Shown: positions 25,668-33,199 of the stretch, piece by piece | How positions within the stretch are numbered: position 1 is the first letter of the stretch | Layout of the letters: every line of letters begins with the position of its first letter | Assembly: GCF_042685085.1 (NCBI RefSeq) | Contig: NZ_JBHUMM010000005.1 | Coordinates: 1-64,000 of the forward strand | DNA length: 64,000 bases | DNA from: Marinicrinis sediminis | GTDB taxonomy: Bacteria > Bacillota > Bacilli > Paenibacillales > KCTC-33676 | Direction of reading: 5' to 3' | Program-made: the position numbers and the translations under genes | Notes under the pieces: model-generated | What the model was told of the DNA's origin: nothing | The model's database searches: none | What the model saw: the letters and a program-made list of their open reading frames with translations, nothing else

Positions 25668-26159
25668 TTATTCAGATTTTTCCAGGTCCTCAGTTGCGGG
25701 AAGCGTATGCTTTTTCTCCATATGTACAAACTGTAGACGAGCCGTCACCACTTCCTCGGACACCTGCTTGTAATTCAGTTTCTCGTAGAGATAGATATTT
25801 TTGTGATTATGCTTTCCTGTGAACAGTTTCAGCTTATATCCTGCTGGACAAGTCTGTTCAATAGCCCGCATCAGTCTCTGTCCAAGCCCCTCATTTTGTA
25901 TGGACGGATCTACGATCAATTTCGCGATGACGTACGTCTCGTCCTGAACCGAGGCCCTTACAGAACCCACTATACGTCCCTCCTTGCATGCCACGATACA
26001 CAGGCTGGTCTTCATCTCCCGTTCAAGCTCTTCCAAGCTCTGCGTCATGGGCTGAATCGTGTTATCCTGCAAGAAATCCGCCTCTATCTGAAAGGCTGTT
26101 CGCTGTAGCGCCAGAATCGATGGATAGTCCGTATAAATCGCTTCTCGGAGTGTAATCAA
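25668..26159 (-). CDS. GNAT family N-acetyltransferase
   Basis: A 163-residue single-domain GNAT. The acetyl-CoA loop is LIVDPSIQNEGLGQRLMRAI, and the C-terminal part (NIYLYEKLNYK) matches the usual beta-strand after it. The start is TTG 26159 with GGGGAAGG just upstream. It is likely co-transcribed with the DUF2164 gene. Target amine unknown. Confidence 0.85.
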   Translation of the reverse strand: MITLREAIYTDYPSILALQRTAFQIEADFLQDNTIQPMTQSLEELEREMKTSLCIVACKEGRIVGSVRASVQDETYVIAKLIVDPSIQNEGLGQRLMRAIEQTCPAGYKLKLFTGKHNHKNIYLYEKLNYKQVSEEVVTARLQFVHMEKKHTLPATEDLEKSE

Positions 26160-26305
26160 CTACCTTCCCCTCTCAATCCCATCTAGATGCAAACGATTCG
26201 TTGCTTCATGCCTGTCTGATGCCGATACCACATTATACCAGACCTCTTGAACAGGCCCAACCCTCTACAATCAACAAAAATATTGTACAATCATTATACA
26301 TACAC

Positions 26306-26335
26306 TTGACAAAGTATATTACAACTCGGTATAGT
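26306..26335 (+). promoter_or_regulatory. SigA-type promoter of the DUF4397/sortase operon
   Basis: TTGACA (26306-26311) and TATAGT (26330-26335) with an 18-bp spacer, 90 nt before the ATG of the DUF4397 gene. This is the best-matching vegetative promoter in the window. Confidence 0.75.
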
Positions 26336-26424
26336 AAGAATGGAATTGCGGCATAATGAGTCAGATAAGTAGGTTGCAGTTCAAAGAACGTCCAAAAAAA
26401 ACAGGAAAGAAGGTTGAAGAAAAA

Positions 26425-27255
26425 ATGTTCAAAAGATTACTAGTATTCGCACTTGTCCTGATGATGGTTGTTCCGGTGACTTCTGCTTTTGCAGAGGGAG
26501 AAGAAGCAATGGTCAGAGTCGTTCATGCTTCACCAGATGCACCTGAGGTGGATGTTTATGTGGATGGTAATGCCGTGTTGACCAAGGTTCCTTACAAAAC
26601 AGCAAGCCAATACTTAGCCTTGCCTGCTGGTTCTCATGAAGTGAAAGTCTACGCTTCTTCAGCGAATGGTTCCGGTGATCCGGTTATCGCCGCTACACTG
26701 GATCTGGCTGCAGGACAAAAATATACAGTAGCTGCTGTCGGAAAGCTGGCAGAGATTGCGCCAGTCGTTCTGAATGATGCTACTTCCGTTTCCAACGGAA
26801 AAGCAAAAGTACGTTTCGTCCATGCATCTCCAGATGCCCCTGCCGTTGATGTCGCCCTTAAAGGCGGAGACGCGGTATTCGCCAATGCTTCCTTCAAAGA
26901 TGCTGCCGACTATATGGAACTGGATCCAGGCACGCTGGATCTTGAAGTAAGACCTGCCGGAGACAGCAGCACTGTCGTTCTCCCGCTTCCAGGTGTCACG
27001 TTTGAAGCCAATACCGCCTATACGGTCATGGCAATTGGTCTAGCCAACGGAACACCATCTCTGGAAGCATGGCCGCTTGTCGATGTGATGGCTGAAATGC
27101 CTGATGCCATGCCTAAAACGGGAATGGGTGGTGCTAGTCCAGTCGCAGAGGAACAAAATGGCGTTTCTGTGTGGGCATGGGCAGCTGGTCTGATCCTGGT
27201 CTCTTCGGCCATGGTACTGTACACCGTTCGTCGTCGCGTATCTCAACAACGCTAA
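26425..27255 (+). CDS. DUF4397 surface protein with MPKTG sorting signal
   Basis: A 276-residue exported protein. Residues 1-23 are a signal peptide ending SAFA. Two DUF4397-type repeats follow, each opening [VR]VVHASPDAP / RFVHASPDAP (about residues 29-125 and 130-225). The end is a cell-wall sorting signal: MPKTG at residues 229-233, a hydrophobic segment, then VRRRVSQQR; Met replaces the usual Leu of LPxTG. ATG 26425 is chosen because the signal peptide begins there. The sortase gene starts 4 nt after its stop, so this is very likely its substrate. Confidence 0.88.
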   Translation: MFKRLLVFALVLMMVVPVTSAFAEGEEAMVRVVHASPDAPEVDVYVDGNAVLTKVPYKTASQYLALPAGSHEVKVYASSANGSGDPVIAATLDLAAGQKYTVAAVGKLAEIAPVVLNDATSVSNGKAKVRFVHASPDAPAVDVALKGGDAVFANASFKDAADYMELDPGTLDLEVRPAGDSSTVVLPLPGVTFEANTAYTVMAIGLANGTPSLEAWPLVDVMAEMPDAMPKTGMGGASPVAEEQNGVSVWAWAAGLILVSSAMVLYTVRRRVSQQR

Positions 27256-27259
27256 GATC

Positions 27260-28012
27260 ATGGCTTCCAACCATAAACTAGGCTATTTTATCGGGATTAC
27301 AGGGCTGCTCATTGGTGCAGCCCTCCTCCTGTTTTCACTGGCTTCACGGGCGGGAGAAGTGCAAGGTCCTGTTCAGTCATCCGAATCGCCACCGGTGGAA
27401 AGACAACAGGGGACCGGTCAGAGAGAGATGACTGAGATGATAGACTCTACAGACTCGGCAGAGTTGGGAGAGTTAGGAGAAAAGGGGCAGGAACCTGCTC
27501 TGCCAGAAACGTCTGTGTCTCCATCTGCCCCGCGAAATACGAAGCGTACCCAGCCTGTCGCCTTGCAAGGGATCGAGCCGACCAGGCTGTCTATTCCCGC
27601 CATTGAGGTCGATACCGATATCGTTCCGGTGGGCATTAACGACAAAGGGGAAATGGATGTCCCCCCAACGAGTGAACAGGTCGGATGGTTTGAATATGGA
27701 GCGAAGCCTGGAGAGAGCGGAAGTGCCGTGCTTGATGGTCACGTGGATCACAAAGACGGTCCGGCCGTATTCTTTGACTTGAAGAAACTGGAGGCAGGAG
27801 ACGAAATTTTTGTCTATGACGCATCGGGTCAGTCCAGATCGTTTGTTGTCGATCGGGTGGTTGCCTATCCGTATGATGAAGCACCGCTCGAGGAAATTTT
27901 CGGATGGAGCAGCCAATCCCGTCTCCATCTCATTACTTGTACGGGCACGTACAGCAAAAAAACCGACAATCACGACCAGCGACTTGTCGTCTATGCCACA
28001 CTGAAATCATGA
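27260..28012 (+). CDS. Class F-like sortase
   Basis: A 250-residue sortase. One N-terminal membrane segment (about residues 7-27), a low-complexity Glu/Ser/Pro linker to about residue 105, then the sortase domain with His in VLDGHVDH, Cys in LITCTGTY and Arg in DQRLVVYA. The short domain and these motifs fit class F (single-domain) sortases. No good ribosome box precedes ATG 27260, which lies 4 nt after the substrate gene, so translation is probably coupled. It likely anchors the MPKTG protein. Confidence 0.87.
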   Translation: MASNHKLGYFIGITGLLIGAALLLFSLASRAGEVQGPVQSSESPPVERQQGTGQREMTEMIDSTDSAELGELGEKGQEPALPETSVSPSAPRNTKRTQPVALQGIEPTRLSIPAIEVDTDIVPVGINDKGEMDVPPTSEQVGWFEYGAKPGESGSAVLDGHVDHKDGPAVFFDLKKLEAGDEIFVYDASGQSRSFVVDRVVAYPYDEAPLEEIFGWSSQSRLHLITCTGTYSKKTDNHDQRLVVYATLKS

Positions 28013-28031
28013 TCTATTCGCTTATACACCG

Positions 28032-28097
28032 AAAAAGCCATCTCAACCGGACTACTGCAATCTTGACTGCAATGACGTCCTGTTAGATGGCTTTTTT
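28032..28097. terminator. Bidirectional terminator after the class F-like sortase
   Basis: AAAAAGCCATCT (28032-28043) pairs with AGATGGCTTTTT (28085-28096), with an inner GACTGCAAT-type stem, about 20 nt after the sortase stop. Confidence 0.85.
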
Positions 28098-28131
28098 ATA
28101 TCTGAATTGAATGCAATCCAATGATACATGA

Positions 28132-28266
28132 TTGAGTGAAGCTTTGATCAAAGAAACGATCAAGCTATTTCGTCATATCCTCAAACAAGCCGTGAGAGAA
28201 GAAGGAGAAGTGGATATAGCTGAGCCCGAATTTGATCTGGAAGTTATGTATCTATCTAGCTCATAA
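28132..28266 (+). pseudogene. Possible gene remnant (44-residue open frame)
   Basis: A frame from TTG 28132 to TAA 28266 reads like the C-terminal end of a helical acidic protein (LIKETIKLFRHILKQAV, then EVDIAEPEFDLEV). It has no ribosome box, and a stop codon directly precedes it. It is the only coding-like stretch in 28098-28337. I do not recognise the family; it may be a decayed gene end or chance. Confidence 0.25.
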
Positions 28267-28337
28267 CGATATGGTTGCTTATGTAATCAGATTTGATAGT
28301 TCCATACATATTTGAGCTATGAGGCATGTAGAACCTT

Positions 28338-28850
28338 TCATCTATTCCACTCGGAATCGGAATGAGGAACATAAATAACGTCAGTTTTCGCAATGCGGTC
28401 ATGCAAGCAACGTTGATCTTCTCCAAAAATCATCAAGATGTTGATGATTGCATAGAAAGGGACATAACCAAGCAAGACTTGGGCAACGATAACTCGCAGG
28501 AATACGACTCTGTAAAAGCCGATTTTGTCATCGTCGTATTGACTGACCACCTGGATACCCAGACACAACTTTCCGATCGTCTGCCCCCTTGTAGAAGACA
28601 AATAGATCTGAACGATCACAAACATCAACACCCAGCTAATAATGACCGTCAAAAATAACTCTTCACTCCACCGACTCCCTATCATAACTATTAAAAAAAA
28701 TGAGACAATATAAAAAGCGGCATCGAGCAAGTGCGCTAAGAGCCTCCTTGATTTGGAGGATAATAGCTTATCCTTTCCTTCCACATACTTGACATATTTA
28801 TTGCTCAGTTCTGTAACACGATCTGGCTCCATCTCGTACACGGTATACAC
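28338..28850 (-). CDS. RDD family membrane protein
   Basis: A 170-residue protein with an RDD domain: Arg in SRRLLAHLLDAAFYIVSFF, a second hydrophobic segment (LFLTVIISWVLMFVIVQIYL), the TRGQTIGKLCLGI motif, and a third segment (VIVAQVLLGYVPFYAIINIL) ending CLHDRIAKT. RDD proteins sit in the cytoplasmic membrane; their function is mostly unknown, possibly transport. The start is GTG 28850 after an AAGGGA box. It stands alone. Confidence 0.85.
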   Translation of the reverse strand: MYTVYEMEPDRVTELSNKYVKYVEGKDKLLSSKSRRLLAHLLDAAFYIVSFFLIVMIGSRWSEELFLTVIISWVLMFVIVQIYLSSTRGQTIGKLCLGIQVVSQYDDDKIGFYRVVFLRVIVAQVLLGYVPFYAIINILMIFGEDQRCLHDRIAKTDVIYVPHSDSEWNR

Positions 28851-28972
28851 ACATCCCTTATCATGATTTGAAAGTATAAATTCATCTTTATTTCACAATA
28901 CTTATTAACTTTTGTAGAGTGTGTATGTTTTTTTCTTTTTTTATTCCATTTTACTGATCCGATCCTGACGAC

Positions 28973-29011
28973 AAAAAGCTGAACTCAAGTAGTGGCTACT
29001 CAAGTTCAGCT
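28973..29011 (-). terminator. Terminator of pflA
   Basis: AGCTGAACT pairs with AGTTCAGCT and AGTAG with CTACT across a small internal loop, followed by TTTT on the minus strand, 28 nt after the pflA stop. Confidence 0.8.
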
Positions 29012-29038
29012 CTTGGTGAATGTGTATTGGCTTTCCCT

Positions 29039-29782
29039 CTACTCTTGCTGTGAAGGCAGGGTGTGATGACGTTCTGCTTCAATAATTGCATAGGCTCGTT
29101 CCACAGACGCTTTGGAAGGTGGCTCCACATCGTGCAGGGTATAAGGTCTGCCTAGCTGCTCCCATTTATACACGCCCATTTGATGATAAGGCAGCAGTTC
29201 CACTTTTTCGACATGCTTCAGTGAGCCGATAAAAGCCCCTAAATGTCGTAAATGTTCTTCATCATCGGTCCAGCCTGGCACCAGAACGTGTCGAATCCAC
29301 ATGGGATTTCCCTGATCGGATGCGAAACGGGCAAAGCGGTGGATGCGTTCATTGCTCTGGGACGTAATATCTACGTGACGCTCTGCATCCATGTGCTTGA
29401 TATCCAACAGAATCAGATCGGTGACGCTCAACAATTCCTTGGCATGCTCCGGTTCGCAAAATCCTGAGCTGTCTAGCGCAGTATGCAAACCGAAACGCTC
29501 CTTACAGGCCTGAAACAGCTGCGCCACAAATGGCGCTTGCAACGTTGGCTCTCCGCCAGTTACCGTGATGCCACCGCCTGAAAACTTGTAATAGTCTACG
29601 TATGGTTCAATCTCTGCGAGCACTTCCTCTACTGTCATTTGCTTGCCACAACTGGTATCCCAGGTGTCCGGATTATGACAATATCGGCATTGAAGTGCGC
29701 AGCCTTGCAGGAATAGCACAAAGCGGATGCCAGGACCATCAAGTGTGCCAAAGGTTTCCATGGAGTGTATACGGCCTTTCAT
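29039..29782 (-). CDS. pflA: Pyruvate formate-lyase activating enzyme
   Basis: A 247-residue radical-SAM enzyme that installs the glycyl radical on PflB. The cluster motif is CALQCRYC (Cys-x3-Cys-x2-Cys) near residues 28-35, with GGGITVTGGEPTLQ and LLDIKHMD following as in the family. An AAGGGG box lies about 10 nt before ATG. It lies downstream of pflB in the same direction, but 925 bp away, with a hairpin-repeat array and a likely terminator in between, so it probably has its own promoter. Confidence 0.95.
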   Translation of the reverse strand: MKGRIHSMETFGTLDGPGIRFVLFLQGCALQCRYCHNPDTWDTSCGKQMTVEEVLAEIEPYVDYYKFSGGGITVTGGEPTLQAPFVAQLFQACKERFGLHTALDSSGFCEPEHAKELLSVTDLILLDIKHMDAERHVDITSQSNERIHRFARFASDQGNPMWIRHVLVPGWTDDEEHLRHLGAFIGSLKHVEKVELLPYHQMGVYKWEQLGRPYTLHDVEPPSKASVERAYAIIEAERHHTLPSQQE

Positions 29783-30117
29783 GTGTGCTCATCCCCTTTT
29801 TTCCTGTCTCTCCCTAACTTCTATACCCTATCTATGCATCCCTGTCTCTCAAACTCACTTTTTTGATTCTATGCTTTATGTTTGACTCTCTATCTTTTTA
29901 ATATCATATTCTAATGTCTGTCTGTCCATCTTTGTCTTCACTCTGGGCTTATTGCTTGCCTTTTACAGCTTTTATATCCTTGCTCAAGCAACCGTTCCAT
30001 TCCCCTTTAACATCTCTCTCTATCTGCATACAGATTCGATGTAAGTCATGATGCTGTTGCCTGTCTGTGTACATCTCTCAACCTCTGCCGAATGACGTTT
30101 AACCTTCATCCAGGACA
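29783..30117. other. Non-coding upstream region of pflA
   Basis: 335 bp with no convincing gene. The plus strand is strongly pyrimidine-rich (repeated CTCTCT, TCTGTCTGTC), so a pflA leader transcript would be purine-rich. No clear Rex or Fnr palindrome was found; TTGTGAAATACGTC on the minus strand near 30136-30149 matches only one half-site. Confidence 0.5.
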
Positions 30118-30195
30118 TTAAAAAATGGGGACTGACGTATTTCACAAAAAGAGTTCATTGCAATGCGGATGGGAAGGAGTAGCACGCAGTCCCCA
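30118..30195 (-). terminator. Probable terminator downstream of pflB
   Basis: GGGGACTG (30127-30134) pairs with CAGTCCCC (30187-30194) around a loop of about 50 nt, and a run of six T follows on the minus strand. It would end transcripts that read through pflB and the hairpin array. Confidence 0.55.
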
Positions 30196-30234
30196 ATTTC
30201 ATATTTTTACCGAACTCTTCCGCCCTTCCCGGCG

Positions 30235-30701
30235 GAGAGAGAATGGAATCAGGCGACATTTGCGATCCACAGCAAGAGGAGCCTGAGCCTTTCTCTCGCA
30301 CTCCCACCGCACTCCCTGGGAGAGAGAATGGAGTCAGGCGACATTTGCGCCTCACAGCAAGAAGAGTCTGAGCCTTTCTCTCGGGCTCCCCACCCTCCCC
30401 GGCGGAGAGAGAATGGAATCAGGCGACATTTGCGATCCACAGCAAGAGGAGCCTGAGCCTTTCTCTCGGACTCCCACCGCACTCCCCGGCGGAGAGAGAA
30501 AGGAGTCAGGCGACATTTACGCTCCACAGCAAGAGGAGCCTGGGTCTTTGGCGGAGAGAGAAAGGAGTCAGGCGACATTTACGCTCCACAGCAAGAGGAG
30601 CCTGGGTCTTTCTCTCGGGCTCCCCACCCTCCCCGGCGGAGAGAGAATGGAATCAGGCGACATTTGCGCTTCACAGCAAGAGAAGCCTGAGCCTTTCTCT
30701 C
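30235..30701. repeat. Array of six approximately 63-bp hairpin repeats after pflB
   Basis: Copies begin at about 30235, 30320, 30405, 30492, 30554 and 30639, with an 85-bp period except one 62-bp step. Each has outer arms GAGAGA(A/T)xGG and CCTTTCTCTC, inner arms TCAGGC and GCCTGA, and a conserved middle GGCGACATTT(G/A)CG...CACAGCAAGAG. C-rich linkers of about 22 bp separate most units. Copies 4 and 5 are exact 62-bp duplicates. The last copy ends 6 nt from the pflB stop. The same element occurs inverted at 53461-53603. Confidence 0.9.
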
Positions 30702-30707
30702 GGAGCC

Positions 30708-32978
30708 TTACATGTTCCCGTGGAACGTCCGGTTTATGACATCAAGTTGCTGTTCACGGGTAAGCTTGATGAAGTTTACCGCATATCCGGATACGCGAAC
30801 CGTCAATTGCGGATAATTTTCCGGATGATTCATGGCATCGATCAGTTGATCGCGGTCAAACACATTGACGTTCAGGTGATGTCCCTGGTGTCTGGCATAG
30901 CCGTCCAGCATTGCCACCAGGTTATCTACCCGGTTGTCTTCGTCTCGTCCGAGTGCCTTCGGAATGATCGAGAAGGTGTTGGAGATGCCGTCCAGACTGT
31001 GCTCATACGGCAGTTTGGCAACGGAGTTCAGGGAAGCGAGTGCACCCTTCTTGTCTCGGCCATGCATCGGGTTCGCACCTGGCGCAAACGGCTCTCCTGC
31101 CTTGCGTCCGTCTGGTGTCGTACCGGTTTTCTTGCCGTACACCACATTTGACGTAATCGTCAGAATGGACATGGTCGGCAAGGCATTGCGGTACGTTTTG
31201 TGCTTGCGCAGCTTGTTCATGAAGCTTTCCACGATGTCCTTGGCGATCTGGTCAACCCGATCATCGTTGTTGCCGTATTGCGGGAAGTCTCCTTCGATTT
31301 CGAAATCAACCGCGATCCCTTGTTCATTGCGAATCGGCTTCACTTTCGCGTATTTGATGGCACTGAGGGAATCCGCGACGACGGACAATCCGGCGATACC
31401 GCAAGCCATCGTACGAAGCACTTCCTTGTCATGCAGAGCCATTTCAATCCGCTCGTAAGAATATTTATCATGCATAAAGTGAATGACATTCAGCGTGTTC
31501 ATGTAAAGCTGGGCCAGCCACTCCATCATATCGTCAAAACGGGCCATGACTTCCTTGTATTCCAGCACATCTGCCTTGATCGGTACAAATGTCGGACCGA
31601 CCTGGGCGCCTGACTTCTCATCGACCCCACCGTTGATCGCATAGAGCAGCGCCTTGGCGAGATTCGCACGGGCACCGAAGAACTGCATCTGCTTGCCGAT
31701 ACGCATCGCGGATACACAGCAGGCAATGCCGTAGTCATCCCCGTAATGCGGACGCATCAGATCATCGTTCTCATACTGAATGGAGCTGGTTTCAATCGAT
31801 ACCTTCGCACAGAAGCGCTTGAATCCTTCCGGCAGCTGATTGGACCACAGCACCGTGAGATTCGGTTCTGGCGCCGGACCGAGATTTTGAAGCGTGTGCA
31901 GGAAACGGAAGGAGTTCTTCGTTACGCGCGTTTGACCATTCAGGGCCATACCGCCGATGGACTCCGTTACCCAGGTCGGGTCGCCGCTGAACAGCTCATT
32001 GTAGTCTGGTGTGCGCAGGAATTTGACAATGCGCAGCTTCATTACAAAATGATCAACCAGTTCTTGCGCTTCTTCCTCTGTCAGCGTCCCTTCTGCCACA
32101 TCCCGTTCAATATAAATGTCCAAGAAGCTGGATACACGACCCAAGCTCATCGCGGCACCGTTTTGCTCCTTGATCGCAGCGAGATAGGAGAAATACAACC
32201 ACTGGAACGCTTCCTTCGCTGTTTCCGCAGGACGGGAAATGTCATAGCCATATTCAGCCGCCATTTGCTTTAGTTCATTCAGCGCACGAATCTGTTCCGA
32301 GATTTCTTCGCGGTCCCGAATGACTTCTTCACTCATCGAGCCGACTTCAAGCAGCTTGAGATCTGCTTTCTTGGCTTTCACCAAATAATCCAGTCCGTAC
32401 AAGGCGGTGCGGCGGTAGTCCCCGATAATCCGGCCGCGACCGTAAGCATCTGGCAGACCGGTAATAATGCCTGCTTTTCTTGCGGCTCTCATCTCTGTGG
32501 TATAAGCGTCAAATACACCCTGGTTATGCGTTTTGCGAACATCGGTGAACAGGCGAATCATTTCCTCTGGCAATTCAAATCCATAGGCTTTACACGCATC
32601 AACCATCATGCGAATGCCGCCAAATGGTTGAATCGACCGCTTGAACGGCTCATCGGTCTGCAATCCCACGACCTGCTCCAAATCTTTTTCAATATAGCCT
32701 GCCTTGTGCGACACGATCGTTGAAACGGTATCGACATCGACATCCAGAACGCCGCCGTTGGCTCTCTCCAGCTTGGATAGTTCGGAAATGCGCTCCCACA
32801 GCTTTTTCGTCGCTTCGGTTGCCCCGGCAAGAAATTGATCGTCACCCTCATATGGGCTGATGTTTCGGTCTAGAAAATCCTTCACATCGACCTGATTCAT
32901 CCATTTTCCGAATGCAAAACCTCTCCAAGGATCTCTGCTCTCACTTTGACGTTTGACTTCACTTTCCACCACTGACAT
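30708..32978 (-). CDS. pflB: Pyruvate formate-lyase
   Basis: A 756-residue glycyl-radical enzyme that converts pyruvate and CoA to acetyl-CoA and formate during anaerobic growth. The active-site Cys pair is in YGIACCVSAMRIG and the glycyl-radical motif is RVSGYAVNF near the C-terminus; length is normal. I choose ATG 32978, with GGAGGTG 7 nt upstream; nine extra upstream codons overlap that box. It lies between adhE (222 nt upstream) and pflA. Oxygen damage of the radical fits control by Fnr and Rex. Confidence 0.96.
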   Translation of the reverse strand: MSVVESEVKRQSESRDPWRGFAFGKWMNQVDVKDFLDRNISPYEGDDQFLAGATEATKKLWERISELSKLERANGGVLDVDVDTVSTIVSHKAGYIEKDLEQVVGLQTDEPFKRSIQPFGGIRMMVDACKAYGFELPEEMIRLFTDVRKTHNQGVFDAYTTEMRAARKAGIITGLPDAYGRGRIIGDYRRTALYGLDYLVKAKKADLKLLEVGSMSEEVIRDREEISEQIRALNELKQMAAEYGYDISRPAETAKEAFQWLYFSYLAAIKEQNGAAMSLGRVSSFLDIYIERDVAEGTLTEEEAQELVDHFVMKLRIVKFLRTPDYNELFSGDPTWVTESIGGMALNGQTRVTKNSFRFLHTLQNLGPAPEPNLTVLWSNQLPEGFKRFCAKVSIETSSIQYENDDLMRPHYGDDYGIACCVSAMRIGKQMQFFGARANLAKALLYAINGGVDEKSGAQVGPTFVPIKADVLEYKEVMARFDDMMEWLAQLYMNTLNVIHFMHDKYSYERIEMALHDKEVLRTMACGIAGLSVVADSLSAIKYAKVKPIRNEQGIAVDFEIEGDFPQYGNNDDRVDQIAKDIVESFMNKLRKHKTYRNALPTMSILTITSNVVYGKKTGTTPDGRKAGEPFAPGANPMHGRDKKGALASLNSVAKLPYEHSLDGISNTFSIIPKALGRDEDNRVDNLVAMLDGYARHQGHHLNVNVFDRDQLIDAMNHPENYPQLTVRVSGYAVNFIKLTREQQLDVINRTFHGNM

Positions 32979-33135
32979 GAAAAAGCACCTCCACTCAAGG
33001 TTCAAGATAGAGCGGGGAAGCCTGCCATTCAGGCCGTTGCACCCTCTCTAAGCTTGTTCATACTGATTTCTTCCTGTTCATCCTGTTGCTGTTGTTCTGT
33101 CTATGGTTTCAAAACTAGATAACGCTTCTGATAAA

Positions 33136-33168
33136 AGGGGGGCTTTCGGAAACAAAGTTTCCGAAAGC
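33136..33168 (-). terminator. Hairpin terminator of adhE
   Basis: GCTTTCGGAAAC and GTTTCCGAAAGC form a perfect 12-bp stem with an AAA/TTT loop, 32 nt after the adhE stop. On the minus strand CCCCCC and TTTT follow, so termination may be partial and allow some read-through into pflB. Confidence 0.7.
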
Positions 33169-33199
33169 CTGATCCGGTCAACCTATTGCATCTTGATGA

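Noticed and set aside
30235..30701. CRISPR-like array after pflB
   Set aside because: The similar parts are long (about 63 bp), palindromic and degenerate, and the linkers are themselves similar C-rich sequences rather than unique spacers; no cas genes are present.
29039..32978. pflB-pflA as a simple two-gene operon
   Set aside because: They are 925 bp apart with the hairpin array and a T-tailed hairpin in between, so a separate pflA promoter is more likely.
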